A model generated the notes under the pieces. The model was not told the origin of the DNA and did not search any database. It saw nothing but the letters and a program-made list of their open reading frames with translations. This document shows, in pieces, positions 19,334-29,240 of a stretch of 64,000 nucleotides of DNA; position 1 is the stretch's first letter; the number at the start of each line of letters is the position of its first letter. The translations under genes and the position numbers were made by a program. The stretch is from NCBI RefSeq assembly GCF_003025035.1, contig NZ_PYJN01000006.1, forward strand, positions 166,233 through 230,232, given 5' to 3'. Origin of the DNA: Rhizobium sp. SEMIA4064. Its GTDB lineage: Bacteria; Pseudomonadota; Alphaproteobacteria; Rhizobiales; Rhizobiaceae.

Positions 19334-19798
19334 GTGCTCAGCATGGGATATAGCATCCGATTGGCTCAGGAAGCGGATGTGGAGGCCATCAGCGCAGTGG
19401 TCTTGTCCGCTCTTCGCGAAACCAATGCGAAGGATTATTCGCAGGACATAATCTCCCGCGTCGCACAGAATTTCACTCCCGCCGCGGTGCGAAAGCTCTT
19501 GGCAAGCCGGATTGTTTGCGTGGCGACGAACGGCGAAAATGTCGTAGGCACTGCCAGTCTCGACGGCGCGGTAATCCGCACCGTGTTCGTATCCCCATCG
19601 ATGCAGGGACAGGGAGTGGGAACCCAACTGATGGCCGAAATAGAGTTGATAGCGCGTGGTAAGGGTATCACGACCCTTGCCGTGCCGTCGTCCGTCACGG
19701 CGCAGGCTTTCTATGCGAAGTTGGGCTATCAGGCCGTGAGGGATAACTTCCACGGGGATGAACGGACGATCATTATGGAGCGTTCGCTGGAGCAATAG
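19334..19798 (+). CDS. GNAT family N-acetyltransferase
   Basis: This ~150-residue protein has the GNAT fold: IRLAQEADVEAISAVVLSAL at the N-terminus, then VATNGENVVGTASLDG, the acetyl-CoA-binding V/I-F-V-x-P-x-x-Q-G-x-G-x-x-L segment (FVSPSMQGQGVGTQLM), and AVPSSVTAQAFYAKLGYQAV near the C-terminus. The acceptor is unknown. The start may be GTG 19334 or ATG 19343 (MGYSIRLAQ). It lies 42 bp after ubiA but has no evident link to quinone synthesis. Confidence 0.9.
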   Translation: MLSMGYSIRLAQEADVEAISAVVLSALRETNAKDYSQDIISRVAQNFTPAAVRKLLASRIVCVATNGENVVGTASLDGAVIRTVFVSPSMQGQGVGTQLMAEIELIARGKGITTLAVPSSVTAQAFYAKLGYQAVRDNFHGDERTIIMERSLEQ

Positions 19799-19870
19799 CC
19801 ATATCGGCCGCATGGCTGAATGCCTGCGGCCGATCATGGGCAATATGCTGCGATTTTGATCTCGGGTATT

Positions 19871-20437
19871 TTAACTCCGCGCGATGATCTCGCGGCCTTC
19901 GATCTTCATCTTAACGCCGAGCTTGCCGGTCGTGCGGCGCACGAGGAAGCGCGGGCGGCGATTGGCGAAATAGGCGTGACGGCGACGGGGCTGGAGGTCA
20001 CGGGTGGCGACGCCGCCCAGATGCTCTTCCAGCGGACGGGCAACGCCATCGGCTTCGATCATCATCATCGGAATGCGGAAGGCTTCCGACCATGAGCGCC
20101 AGTCGGCGGCGATATCGCTCAAATCATGGGCGACGAGGAGGGGGATGCAGAGATCCGGGTCCTCATGATGCAATTCCAGTGTCACAGTGACTTCGCCGTC
20201 GCCATGGTCGATGGCACGGGCGGCGACGCCCTTGAAGGCACGCTTTGGTAATGCGACCGACAGCGGCAGACCGCTGGACGGCAATATCTTGCGCAGCACT
20301 GCGCCACGCTCGTCGATCGTGATGGTGACATCACCCGCGGTACCGCGCATGGCATAGCTGACCTGTTGCGGAAAGCGCGTCGGATCAAGCCGCAGTGTGG
20401 TTCCAGCCCAGTCGGGCTTCAGGACGGTATTAGTCAT
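19871..20437 (-). CDS. DUF6101 family protein
   Basis: This 188-residue soluble protein begins with LKPDWAGTTLRLDPTRFPQQV and has VTVTLELHHEDPDLCIPLLVAHD in the middle. It then has a W-R-S-W-S-E-x-F-x-I-P-M-M-M-I block and a very basic C-terminal part (RRRHAYFANRRPRFLVRRTTG). I place it in DUF6101 from memory of a rhizobial family; function unknown. The basic tail could bind nucleic acid or acidic surfaces, which is inference only. It is divergent from the DUF1217 gene. Confidence 0.7.
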   Translation of the reverse strand: MTNTVLKPDWAGTTLRLDPTRFPQQVSYAMRGTAGDVTITIDERGAVLRKILPSSGLPLSVALPKRAFKGVAARAIDHGDGEVTVTLELHHEDPDLCIPLLVAHDLSDIAADWRSWSEAFRIPMMMIEADGVARPLEEHLGGVATRDLQPRRRHAYFANRRPRFLVRRTTGKLGVKMKIEGREIIARS

Positions 20438-20758
20438 CTAAATCTCTACCCTTGCTTTACCTGAGAGCCGGTTTTCCGGTCTTCTTACGGAGAACCTCAT
20501 GTCCTCTCGTTGGGTGCAGATTAGGCGGCCCCCCTTCCAGACAGCTTAAAAATCGCGGTTAAGAAAACTTTGCGTCCTCAAATGGTTAGCAAAATCGAAT
20601 GTGGCAGGGTTTCTATTAGATGAATGCTTGGCTGGCCGTCCGTGTCCCGATCTGACGCAGGCGGTAGAGGAAGTATTGTAAGTCTCAGGTAAGGTTTACC
20701 TGCGATATTGCCGATAGATTCGCCTGCATATATTAGAGACTTATTGGGGTTCACGCTG
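20438..20758. other. Divergent intergenic region
   Basis: These 321 bp must hold the promoters of DUF6101 (minus) and DUF1217 (plus). A small inverted repeat (ccggttttccgg, 20468-20479) is too short to call. No coding frame or known riboswitch motif was recognised. Confidence 0.5.
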
Positions 20759-23263
20759 ATGATATCCACCTATCTTGGCTATTCGATCGCGACCCGGAGC
20801 ATGGCGACGACGCTCAAACAGGTGGCAACGCAGCCTGAGAACAAGCGCGAGATCGATTATTACAACGCCAATATTGGCAAGGTCACCAGCGTCGACGACT
20901 TCATGAACGACTATCAGCTCTATAGCTACGCTATGGAAGCCTACGGTCTTTCGGACATGACCTATGCCAAGGCCTTTATGAAACAGGTGCTGACCAGCGA
21001 CCTCAGCGACTCCAGCAGTTTCGCAAACAAGCTGACGGATTCGCGCTACAAGGAATTCGCAGCGGCGTTCAATTTCGGCACGAGCAGCTCCTCTTCGGCG
21101 CAATCCAGTGAACAGGAAGACGATCTGGTCGGCCTTTACAAGCAGTCGTTTACGACTGAGGAGACCAACGCCGAGACTGAAACAAGTTATTACAGCCAGC
21201 ATATCAGCGACGTTAAGACCGTGGATGATCTCCTGGGTAACACGCGCTTGAGAAACTATGTGCTGCAGGCCTATGGCATCGATCCGACGAATGTGTCGAA
21301 CACATTCCTGAAGCAGATGCTGACGAGCGACCTCAGCGATTCCAGCAGCTTCGTAAATCAGAACGGCAGCGCCGCCGACAAGGCGATCGTCGCCGAGTTC
21401 AATTTCAATGCCGATGGAAGCGTGAAGACGACGACCGCGGACGCCGACACGACCTACTATCAGAGCCAGATCAGCTCGATCACCTCCGTCGATGAGCTTA
21501 CCTCTAATCCCAAGCTGTTCGACTATGTCAAAACGGCCTTCGATATCCCGTCCTACATCACCGCAGCCCAATTCAATGCCTCGGCCGAGGATGCGAGCGT
21601 TGCAAAGTCCAACGGGCTGACCAGTGTGCTGGCGCAGTTCAATTTCCAGTCCGACGGCACGGTCGCTAGCGGCGAGCAGGCGCAGACCGCCACCCAGCTC
21701 AGCACGACGACGTCAGCCTATGCGACGAATTATCCGGGCGGCCCGCAGACACTCGGTCAGACGGCCGACGTCATGAGCGCTTACAATTCCACCGTTCCCT
21801 CATTCACGACCGATGTCGGCGCCACGGATAACGATCTTTATTATAAGGACCACATCGGCTCCATCACCTCGATCGACGAACTGACATCGGACACCCGGCT
21901 CTTCGATTACGTCAAGACGGCCTATGGGATCGATGCGAGCACCCCCGCCGTCGTATTCAAAAACGCGTTCTCGGACTCCACCACCGCCTCCATTTTCGGC
22001 CTGAGTAATGTTGTTGCGGCGTTCAACTTTCAGTCGGATGGCACACTGGCGTCAGGCGACGTGGCGCAGTCACAGGCGGAGATCACCGCCGCATCGACCG
22101 CCTATATGAAAAATTACGCGACGTCGCAGTCGTCACTGACCACCGATGCGGTCAGCAACTACAAGACCCGCATCGCCAGTGTGAAGACGATCGACGACTT
22201 CTTCAAAACCAACGCCACCGCCGACAGCAACACGTCCAATGACGATCTTCCCGAGATCTACCAAATGGCGCTGCGCGCCTACGGTATCAGCTCGGACGAG
22301 ATGTCGAAGACGCAGATGAAGAAGATTCTCGAAAGCGATCCCTACGATTCGAAAAGCTATGTCAGCTCGCTCAAGGACACGCGTTTCACCAATCTCGCCA
22401 AAGCCTTCAATTTCGATAGTAAAGGCAAGTTGAAGCCGCCCGTTCAGTCTTTGTCCCAGACACAGATCAATAGCTACATCTCCAAATATTCCAGCAGCGT
22501 GACTGCAGGGCTGACGGGTGCTCAGGAGACAAAGGCCGCAAGCGATGCAAAGGATGCCGCCACCTATTTTGCGACCAATATCGTCAAGGTCACCAGCGTC
22601 ACCGATCTTCTGGCCGACAGCAAGCTCACCAATTTCATCCTGACTGCCAATGGCATCGACCCGAAGAGCGTCACCACCGCGACGCTGAAGAAGGCTTTCG
22701 CTTCCGATCCGAGCAACTCCAAGAGTTTCATCAACACGGATGATGGCTCTCAGTTCAAGAGCATCGTCGAAGCGTTCAACTTCGATACAGCCGGAAACCT
22801 GACTGACTCGAAACTGGGCACTACGCAAAACCAGGGCGCGATCGACCAGACGAACGACCTCTTCCTGCATCAAACCCTCGAGGATCAGCAGGGAGAGAGC
22901 AACCCCGGCGTACGCTTGGCTCTCTATTTCCAGCGCAAGGCGCCGGACATTAATTCCATCTACGATATCATGGGCGACACCGCGCTCTATCAGGTCGTCA
23001 CGACGACCTTCAGCCTGCCGAGTTCGATCTCGTCGATGGATGTCGATCAGCAGGCCAAGGTGTTGGGCAAAGTTATCGATGTCAGCGATCTGAAGGACCC
23101 GGACAAGGTCACCAAGCTTCTGCAGCGGTTCTCCGCCATGTACGACATGCAGAACAATACGACCTCGTCGACATCGCCCGCACTGTCGATCTTAACGGGT
23201 TCCTCGACCGTCGGCATCAGCGCCGATACGCTGCTGTCGATCGCCCAGCTTTCCAATAAATAG
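20759..23263 (+). CDS. DUF1217 multi-repeat protein (flagellar-associated family)
   Basis: This 834-residue protein is made of about seven copies of the DUF1217 unit. Each opens with a Y-Y/Y-F...I-x-x-V/I-x-S/T-V/I-D-D/E motif: KVTSVDDFMND, DVKTVDDLLGN, SITSVDELTSN, SITSIDELTSD, SVKTIDDFFKT, KVTSVTDLLAD, DINSIYDIMGD. Most copies continue to an A-Y-G-I/L helix and an F-N-F end. No signal peptide or membrane segment is visible. DUF1217 proteins in rhizobia are commonly coded with flagellar genes and may be exported, but here no flagellar gene is nearby. ATG 20759 gives MISTYLGYSIATRSM, the family's usual N-terminus. Confidence 0.88.
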   Translation: MISTYLGYSIATRSMATTLKQVATQPENKREIDYYNANIGKVTSVDDFMNDYQLYSYAMEAYGLSDMTYAKAFMKQVLTSDLSDSSSFANKLTDSRYKEFAAAFNFGTSSSSSAQSSEQEDDLVGLYKQSFTTEETNAETETSYYSQHISDVKTVDDLLGNTRLRNYVLQAYGIDPTNVSNTFLKQMLTSDLSDSSSFVNQNGSAADKAIVAEFNFNADGSVKTTTADADTTYYQSQISSITSVDELTSNPKLFDYVKTAFDIPSYITAAQFNASAEDASVAKSNGLTSVLAQFNFQSDGTVASGEQAQTATQLSTTTSAYATNYPGGPQTLGQTADVMSAYNSTVPSFTTDVGATDNDLYYKDHIGSITSIDELTSDTRLFDYVKTAYGIDASTPAVVFKNAFSDSTTASIFGLSNVVAAFNFQSDGTLASGDVAQSQAEITAASTAYMKNYATSQSSLTTDAVSNYKTRIASVKTIDDFFKTNATADSNTSNDDLPEIYQMALRAYGISSDEMSKTQMKKILESDPYDSKSYVSSLKDTRFTNLAKAFNFDSKGKLKPPVQSLSQTQINSYISKYSSSVTAGLTGAQETKAASDAKDAATYFATNIVKVTSVTDLLADSKLTNFILTANGIDPKSVTTATLKKAFASDPSNSKSFINTDDGSQFKSIVEAFNFDTAGNLTDSKLGTTQNQGAIDQTNDLFLHQTLEDQQGESNPGVRLALYFQRKAPDINSIYDIMGDTALYQVVTTTFSLPSSISSMDVDQQAKVLGKVIDVSDLKDPDKVTKLLQRFSAMYDMQNNTTSSTSPALSILTGSSTVGISADTLLSIAQLSNK

Positions 23264-23292
23264 CGAACCGTTTCGAAAAAAATGATGGTTGG

Positions 23293-23320
23293 TTCGCGCC
23301 GCTTCAATGTGCGGCGCGAA
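23293..23320 (+). terminator. Terminator-like hairpin after the DUF1217 gene
   Basis: A perfect 10-bp stem (ttcgcgccgc / gcggcgcgaa) with an 8-base loop begins 29 bp after the stop codon. No T-run follows. Confidence 0.65.
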
Positions 23321-23484
23321 GCCGTCGATGCGCCTGTTGCAGTCGTGCCAGCATGAGGCGCCTACAGGCTCCGGAGACGTGGAATAAGCGCATTCGACAT
23401 CAATCGGAAGGAACTTATTAACCGTCTTTGCCCTATTCGATTTGAGAAGCCAACGGCAATATCAATGACTGGGTTGCAGGTCTC

Positions 23485-26454
23485 ATGCGTCTTTCTCGAA
23501 CGAACATTTCGAATGCGGCAACGGGCTTCCTGCAGGAGGGAGAGCTCGACCCGGAGCAGGTCGCGGAAGAAGCCCGCCGGGCCGAGCAGATCGCCGCTCG
23601 CCGCGCTTTCCTGGAAGAAAAGATCCGCAATGCCCGCGAGGCAAAGCAGCGCGCTGAAGAACAGCGCCGCAAGGAAGAATTGCGGCTCGCCGAAGAGGCA
23701 CGCCTGCGGATCGCCGCGGCGCCAAAGCCTGTCGTCGAAGCCTTGCAAGCCAGCACGGCGGCAGGCGGCCCCATCATGCCCGTTACGCCGCATGGGATTT
23801 CGGCCGAGGAGCTTGCCTCACCCGGCTGGCAAAACGCCTTCCTGATGGGACCGAACGTCCGTTTCACCCGCACGCGCGAAACCGAGATCATCAGCCGGCG
23901 CCCGCCTGCGGAACCTGCGCCCGTCCTGGCGCCTGCGGCGGTGAACCACGCCGCCATGCGCGTCGTTGAGCCGCCGGTCATCATCGAATCACATGTCTCG
24001 ATCGATAATTCACAGACGGAGCAGGCGGCCGATTTCCAACTGCCGCCATGGGAGGACATGCCGTTCGCGGCTGAAACCTACAAGCCTACCGTAATTCAGA
24101 AATCTCCGGCGATGGAGCCGGACGCATTGGAGATGACCGTCATCGCTACCGCATTTCATAAAGCTCCAGCGATCGCGCTGGATGCCTCGCCGTCATTGCC
24201 GAAAACTGCAGAATCCGTTGCCGCGCCTGTGGTCGAGTCGCGGCTCGTCAATCTCTCCGATTTCGCCTTCTGGGATGCCATGCCCTTCGAAAGCGAATTT
24301 CTTGCCGCCGTCAGAGGCAAGCCGGTCCAGCCGGCAGTCGTTCCGGAGATCCAGTCCCGGGTCGAATCGATCATCGCAAAATTCCGCGTCGTCGAATGCC
24401 GCCGCCCATCGCCTGCCGTGGCCTCATCACCGGAAACCGGGGTTTCGCCTGCTATAGCGGCCGCTGCCTCCGCCGAGCCTGCTCCGGCTGTCGAGCCTGC
24501 CCCTGCCGGCACATTCGTGATGGACGAGCTTGCCGCGCTGGAAGCCTTGGCATTGGCGCCCTTCGCGCCGGCTCCGGTCGAAGCTGCCGCGCCGGCCGTC
24601 GTGGAATCAAAGCCGACTGAACCCGCTGCGTTCATCCCGCCCGCATTCGTCACCGCAGTATTCGCCATCGCACCCGAGGCTGTCGCCGAAGCCAAACCGG
24701 CCCCGGTCATGGTCGTCGCGCCGATGCCGGTTCGGACATCGGCACCGGCTGCCGCCGCTCCTGTCGTCGAAGCGAAGCCGGTTATTCCCGCTGTCGAAGC
24801 CGCCAAGCAGCGCCTGATCGATCCGCCGCCGTCGCAGATTACACCGCGCAGGGCTAACGCCCTGGCTCTTCCGGAGTGGCGGCCGATCGCCCCCAGCGGT
24901 GAGGGTGAATATGAACCGCCGCCTCGCGAACTGCTGCAGGAGCCGGTCGCCCGGACCGGCGTGATCATGACGCAGGAAACGCTGGAGCAGAATGCCGGTC
25001 TTCTCGAAAGCGTGCTCGAGGACTTCGGCGTCAAGGGCGAGATCATCCATGTTCGTCCCGGCCCGGTCGTGACGCTCTACGAATTCGAGCCGGCTCCTGG
25101 CGTTAAATCCTCGCGCGTCATCAATCTCGCCGACGATATCGCCCGTTCCATGTCGGCTCTATCAGCCCGCGTCGCCGTCGTTCCCGGCCGCAACGTCATC
25201 GGTATCGAACTGCCGAATGTCACCCGCGAGACCGTCTATTTCCGCGAAATGATCGAATCCGCGGATTTCGAGAAGAGCGGCTATAAGCTGGCGCTCGGCC
25301 TCGGCAAGACGATCGGCGGCGAGCCCGTCATCGCCGAACTCGCCAAGATGCCGCATCTGCTCGTTGCCGGCACCACCGGTTCGGGTAAATCGGTCGCTAT
25401 CAACACCATGATCCTGTCGCTGCTCTATCGCATGACACCAGAGCAGTGCCGCCTGATCATGGTCGATCCGAAGATGCTGGAACTCTCCGTCTATGACGGC
25501 ATCCCGCATCTGCTCACCCCGGTCGTGACCGATCCCAAGAAGGCCGTCATGGCGCTGAAATGGGCGGTGCGCGAGATGGAGGATCGCTACAAGAAGATGT
25601 CGCGCCTCGGCGTCCGCAACATCGACGGCTATAACAGCCGTGTCGCTTTGGCCCGCGAAAAGGGCGAGAGGATCCACCTCATGGTTCAGACCGGCTTCGA
25701 CAAGGGCACCGGTGCCCCGATCGAAGAACAGCAGGAAATGGACCTGACGCCGATGCCCTACATCGTCGTCATCGTCGACGAAATGGCCGACCTGATGATG
25801 GTCGCCGGCAAGGAAATCGAAGGGGCGATCCAGCGTCTGGCGCAGATGGCGCGTGCCGCCGGCATCCACCTGATCATGGCGACCCAGCGTCCGTCCGTCG
25901 ATGTCATCACCGGCACGATCAAGGCGAACTTCCCGACCCGCATCTCCTTCCAGGTGACGTCGAAGATCGACAGCCGTACCATTCTGGGTGAGCAGGGCGC
26001 CGAACAGCTCCTCGGCCAGGGTGACATGCTCCATATGGCGGGCGGCGGGCGCATCTCCCGCGTTCACGGTCCCTTCGTCTCCGACGAGGAAGTCGAGAAG
26101 GTCGTCGCACATCTGAAGCTGCAGGGCCGTCCGGAATATCTCGATACGGTCACCGCCGACGAGGATGAAGAAGACGAGGAAGAAGATACGGCTGTCTTCG
26201 ACAAGGGCGCCATCGCTTCGGAAGACGGCGACGATCTCTACGAACAGGCGATCAAGGTCGTCATGCGCGACAAGAAGTGCTCGACCTCCTACATCCAGCG
26301 CCGCCTCGGTATCGGCTATAATAGGGCTGCATCCCTGGTGGAACGCATGGAAAAGGACGGCCTGGTCGGCCCGGCGAACCATGTAGGCAAGCGTGAGATC
26401 ATCTCGGGCAACCGCAATGGTGGCGGCAATGCGAGCCAGGAAGACTTTGATTGA
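23485..26454 (+). CDS. ftsK: FtsK/SpoIIIE-type DNA translocase lacking the membrane domain
   Basis: This 989-residue protein has a charged coiled-coil-like N-terminus (residues about 15-75, Glu/Arg/Ala-rich), a long Ala/Pro/Val-rich linker (about 75-460), and the motor. The motor carries Walker A GTTGSGKS at 629-636, [13 protein letters not shown] as Walker B, and [20 protein letters not shown]. An acidic stretch ([11 protein letters not shown]) leads to the gamma winged helix ([18 protein letters not shown]) that reads KOPS. No transmembrane helix is present, unlike classical FtsK with four. As I recall, rhizobia encode a second, membrane-anchored FtsK elsewhere. It pumps DNA during chromosome segregation/dimer resolution. 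Confidence 0.93.
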   Translation: MRLSRTNISNAATGFLQEGELDPEQVAEEARRAEQIAARRAFLEEKIRNAREAKQRAEEQRRKEELRLAEEARLRIAAAPKPVVEALQASTAAGGPIMPVTPHGISAEELASPGWQNAFLMGPNVRFTRTRETEIISRRPPAEPAPVLAPAAVNHAAMRVVEPPVIIESHVSIDNSQTEQAADFQLPPWEDMPFAAETYKPTVIQKSPAMEPDALEMTVIATAFHKAPAIALDASPSLPKTAESVAAPVVESRLVNLSDFAFWDAMPFESEFLAAVRGKPVQPAVVPEIQSRVESIIAKFRVVECRRPSPAVASSPETGVSPAIAAAASAEPAPAVEPAPAGTFVMDELAALEALALAPFAPAPVEAAAPAVVESKPTEPAAFIPPAFVTAVFAIAPEAVAEAKPAPVMVVAPMPVRTSAPAAAAPVVEAKPVIPAVEAAKQRLIDPPPSQITPRRANALALPEWRPIAPSGEGEYEPPPRELLQEPVARTGVIMTQETLEQNAGLLESVLEDFGVKGEIIHVRPGPVVTLYEFEPAPGVKSSRVINLADDIARSMSALSARVAVVPGRNVIGIELPNVTRETVYFREMIESADFEKSGYKLALGLGKTIGGEPVIAELAKMPHLLVAGTTGSGKSVAINTMILSLLYRMTPEQCRLIMVDPKMLELSVYDGIPHLLTPVVTDPKKAVMALKWAVREMEDRYKKMSRLGVRNIDGYNSRVALAREKGERIHLMVQTGFDKGTGAPIEEQQEMDLTPMPYIVVIVDEMADLMMVAGKEIEGAIQRLAQMARAAGIHLIMATQRPSVDVITGTIKANFPTRISFQVTSKIDSRTILGEQGAEQLLGQGDMLHMAGGGRISRVHGPFVSDEEVEKVVAHLKLQGRPEYLDTVTADEDEEDEEEDTAVFDKGAIASEDGDDLYEQAIKVVMRDKKCSTSYIQRRLGIGYNRAASLVERMEKDGLVGPANHVGKREIISGNRNGGGNASQEDFD

Positions 26455-26484
26455 TCCAGTGGGGGGTGGACGCGGGGTTTCGAA

Positions 26485-26704
26485 TATGCCGTGCCTCCGC
26501 CACCCCCCTCTGTCACTGTCGTGACATCTCCCCCACAAGTGGGGAGATCGTTGGGAGTGCGCTGACCGCTTTACCATGCCATCATGCTTTGGTCTCCGCG
26601 GATGCGATGTTTGTCTGAGGCAAATATATGCCGCGAGTTGCCAATCTCCCCCTTGGGGGAGATGTCACGAAAGTGACAGAGGGGGGTATCAGAGGCTCGG
26701 CATA
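26485..26704. repeat. Composite inverted repeat with nested hairpins (family B)
   Basis: The left arm (26485-26548: tatgcc... accccctctgtcact...gtgacatctcccc) is the near reverse complement of the right arm (26643-26704: atctcccccttggggg...gtcac...agtgacagaggggggt...ggcata). Each arm also has its own inner hairpin (atctcccc...ggggagat). About 90 bp of unrelated sequence lies between the arms. It fills the FtsK/oxidoreductase convergent gap, and no nuclease gene adjoins it. Confidence 0.85.
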
Positions 26705-26742
26705 CACAGAGCTTTCTGATCTTCAGACGGAAGCCCCTCTTT

Positions 26743-28173
26743 CTAAACCCGCAAAACCTTCCCCGGATTCATAACCCCCGCCGGATCAAACGCCATCTTG
26801 ATCCGACGCATCAGGTCCATCTCGATTTCTGGGCGGATCGAGGCCAGTTCGTCGCGCTTCAATTGGCCAATGCCATGTTCAGCGGAGATCGAGCCGCCAT
26901 GTTGCAGCACCAGCCCGTGCACGATCTCGTTCATCTCGTGCCAACGGCCAATGAACTCCGCTTTGTCCGCTCCGACAGGCTGCGAGATGTTGTAGTGAAT
27001 ATTGCCGTCGCCCATATGGCCAAAGGCGCAGATGCGGGCGCCGGGTATGGCCGCCATCACAGCCGTCTCCGCCTCGTGCATGAATTTCGGGATCTGCGCG
27101 ACCGGGACGGACACATCGTGCTTGATCGAGCCGCCCTCCGGCTTCTGCGCGTCCGACATGCTCTCGCGCATGTGCCACAGCGCCTTCTGCTGCGCCTCGG
27201 AGCTGGCGATGGTCGCGCCCTGAACCAAGCCGGCCTCGTACCCCTGTTCCAGCAGCGTCGTCATCATCCGCTCGGCGGTTTCAGCCGAATCCGATGTGGA
27301 AATATCGATCAGCAGATACCAGGGATGCACTGTTTCCAGCGGATCGCGCACGCCGGGAATATTGCGGACGGTGAACTCGACGCCGATGCGCGGCATCAGC
27401 TCGAAACCGGTCAGCGCCGGTCCGCAGAGACTGGAAGCATTCTTGAACAACGTCAGCGCGTCCTCGAGGGACTGAATGCCGGCAAAGGCCACCTGATGAC
27501 CGAGTGGTTGCGGGAAGAGCTTCAGCACCGCGCCGGTGATGACGCCGAGGGTTCCCTCGGCGCCGATGAAGAGGTCGCGCAGATCGTAGCCGGTATTATC
27601 CTTCTTCAGCCGCCGGAGGCCGTTCCAGATCTCGCCGGTCGGCAGCACCACTTCGAGGCCGAGGCAGAGCTGGCGCATATTGCCATAGGCGAGGACGGCC
27701 GTGCCGCCGGCATTGGTAGAGAGATTGCCAGCGATGCGGCAGGAGCCCTCGGAGCCGAGCGACAGCGGAAACAGGCGGCCATGCTCTTCCGCCGCCTTCT
27801 GCACGTCGGCCAGAATGCAGCCGCCATCGACGATCATGGTATTGCCGACCGGATCAATGTCGCGGATGCGGTTCATGCGCTCCAGCGAGAGGATAATGTC
27901 GGAGCCGCCTTCGCGCGGCGTCTGGCCACCGACAAGGCCGGTATTGCCGGTCTGCGGCACGATCGCTGTGCCGGTCTCGCTGGCAAGCTTCAGGATGGCC
28001 GAAACCTCTTCCACCGAGCCGGGCTTCACGAGCAGCGGCGATGCGCCATGATAGAGCCCGCGATTTTCGATGAGGTGCGGCGCGATGTCAGCCTCCTCCC
28101 GCAACGCATGCTTTTCGCCGACGATCGCGGTAAAGCGATCCAGAAGGGCGGGGGAGGGGGCGGAGCTGCTCAT
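26743..28173 (-). CDS. FAD-linked oxidoreductase (D-2-hydroxyglutarate/D-lactate dehydrogenase-like)
   Basis: This 476-residue flavoprotein has an N-terminal PCMH-type FAD-binding domain (VKPGSVEEVSAILKLASETG; PQTGNTGLVGGQTPREGG; GSCRIAGNLSTNAGGTAVLAYGN; DLRDLFIGAEGTLGVITG). A C-terminal FAD-linked oxidase domain ends with HMGDGNIHYNIS, SAEHGIGQLKRDEL and FDPAGVMNPGKVL. The His-x-x-Asp-Gly-Asn/His metal and active-site pattern fits 2-hydroxyacid dehydrogenases such as D-2-hydroxyglutarate or D-lactate dehydrogenase; the true substrate is unknown. ATG 28173 is chosen (a 46-residue Pro/Arg-rich extension is unlikely). It is 34 bp downstream of the Sua5-type gene, so they are probably cotranscribed. 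Confidence 0.9.
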   Translation of the reverse strand: MSSSAPSPALLDRFTAIVGEKHALREEADIAPHLIENRGLYHGASPLLVKPGSVEEVSAILKLASETGTAIVPQTGNTGLVGGQTPREGGSDIILSLERMNRIRDIDPVGNTMIVDGGCILADVQKAAEEHGRLFPLSLGSEGSCRIAGNLSTNAGGTAVLAYGNMRQLCLGLEVVLPTGEIWNGLRRLKKDNTGYDLRDLFIGAEGTLGVITGAVLKLFPQPLGHQVAFAGIQSLEDALTLFKNASSLCGPALTGFELMPRIGVEFTVRNIPGVRDPLETVHPWYLLIDISTSDSAETAERMMTTLLEQGYEAGLVQGATIASSEAQQKALWHMRESMSDAQKPEGGSIKHDVSVPVAQIPKFMHEAETAVMAAIPGARICAFGHMGDGNIHYNISQPVGADKAEFIGRWHEMNEIVHGLVLQHGGSISAEHGIGQLKRDELASIRPEIEMDLMRRIKMAFDPAGVMNPGKVLRV

Positions 28174-28207
28174 AGCGTGTCCTTTGCCGATTTGTCTTTG
28201 ACCGGAT

Positions 28208-29182
28208 TTACTCTCTGGGCGCGGCTGCGCGGCGCAGCCGGTCGTTGATGGCCTCGCCGAGGCCTTCGTCGGGAATGCTGGAAAAGGCGATCGTTGCCGC
28301 GCCGCTGCCATCGGCGCGTTTCATGAAGTCGAACAGATTGGCGGCGGCTTCCGAGAGATCGCCGGACGGGCTGAGATCAAGCACCATGGCCGCGTTCTCC
28401 ACCCCGGCAATGTCCGGCCGGCCGAAACGGATCAGCGCCTCGCCCGGCAAAATAGTCGTCGCATCCAGCCGCACAGCGGCGCCCGGCGCATAATGAGAGG
28501 CAAGCATACCCGGGGCCTCAATGGCAGGCGAAGCGCCGTTCTTTCGCCGGAGCGGCTGACCCGCGACTCGCTCGATCTCTTCCGCCGCCAGGCCGCCGGG
28601 TCTCAGTAGGCGCATCTCTCCGTCCTCGACCTTGACGATGGTCGATTCGACGCCGACGATCGAAGCGCCGGCATCGAGGATCAGGGAAATCCGCTCGCCG
28701 AGATCGTCGTGAACATGATCGGCGCTGGTGGCGCTGATCTTGCCGGACGTATTGGCGCTGGGAGCGGCAAGCGGCCGGCCGAAGGCGCGGATCAGATCGC
28801 CAGCAAAACCCTGCGGCACGCGGATGCCGATGGTATCGAGCCCCGCCGTTGCCAGCGGATGGATATCGCTTTCCGGCCGCAGCGGCAACACCAGGGTCAG
28901 TGGACCGGGCCAGAAGGCCTCCGCAAGCTTCCGCGAGATCGGGTCGAAGATCGCATATCGTTCCGCCATGGCGAGATCGCTCATGTGGCAGATCAGCGGA
29001 TTGAAGCGCGGCCGCCCCTTCGTCTCGTAGATGCGAGTGATGGCGGCGGGATTGGTGGCATCGGCGGCAAGCCCATAGACCGTCTCGGTCGGCAACCCGA
29101 TCGGCAGCCCCTCGGCGAGCGTTGCCGACGCCACCGCTATTGCTGTTTCAGGGTGTTGGAGAATGTCTATGTGTCGCGCCAT
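28208..29182 (-). CDS. L-threonylcarbamoyladenylate synthase (Sua5 type)
   Basis: This 324-residue protein makes threonylcarbamoyl-AMP for t6A37 modification of ANN-decoding tRNAs. The YrdC-like domain (residues 1-200) shows LAEGLPIGLPTETVYGLAADA, KGRPRFNPLICHM, FWPGPLTLVLP, GIRVPQGF and APSANTSGKISATSADHV. The C-terminal Sua5 domain follows (SHYAPGAAVRLD; ...GEAINDRLRRAAAP). The two-domain length marks it as Sua5 rather than the short TsaC. It is the upstream gene of a likely pair with the FAD oxidoreductase. Confidence 0.93.
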   Translation of the reverse strand: MARHIDILQHPETAIAVASATLAEGLPIGLPTETVYGLAADATNPAAITRIYETKGRPRFNPLICHMSDLAMAERYAIFDPISRKLAEAFWPGPLTLVLPLRPESDIHPLATAGLDTIGIRVPQGFAGDLIRAFGRPLAAPSANTSGKISATSADHVHDDLGERISLILDAGASIVGVESTIVKVEDGEMRLLRPGGLAAEEIERVAGQPLRRKNGASPAIEAPGMLASHYAPGAAVRLDATTILPGEALIRFGRPDIAGVENAAMVLDLSPSGDLSEAAANLFDFMKRADGSGAATIAFSSIPDEGLGEAINDRLRRAAAPRE

Positions 29183-29240
29183 GGCCTGACCGGTTGCAAT
29201 TCAGGCCGTTCTTATGCTTTTCAAGTTTGGGGATCAATGA

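Noticed and set aside
20438..20758. Possible riboswitch in the DUF6101/DUF1217 gap
   Set aside because: Short hairpin pieces only; no glycine, TPP or other known aptamer core could be matched on either strand.
28208..29182. Reading 28709-29257 on the plus strand as a gene
   Set aside because: It lies opposite the Sua5-type gene, lacks a ribosome site and has low-complexity composition.
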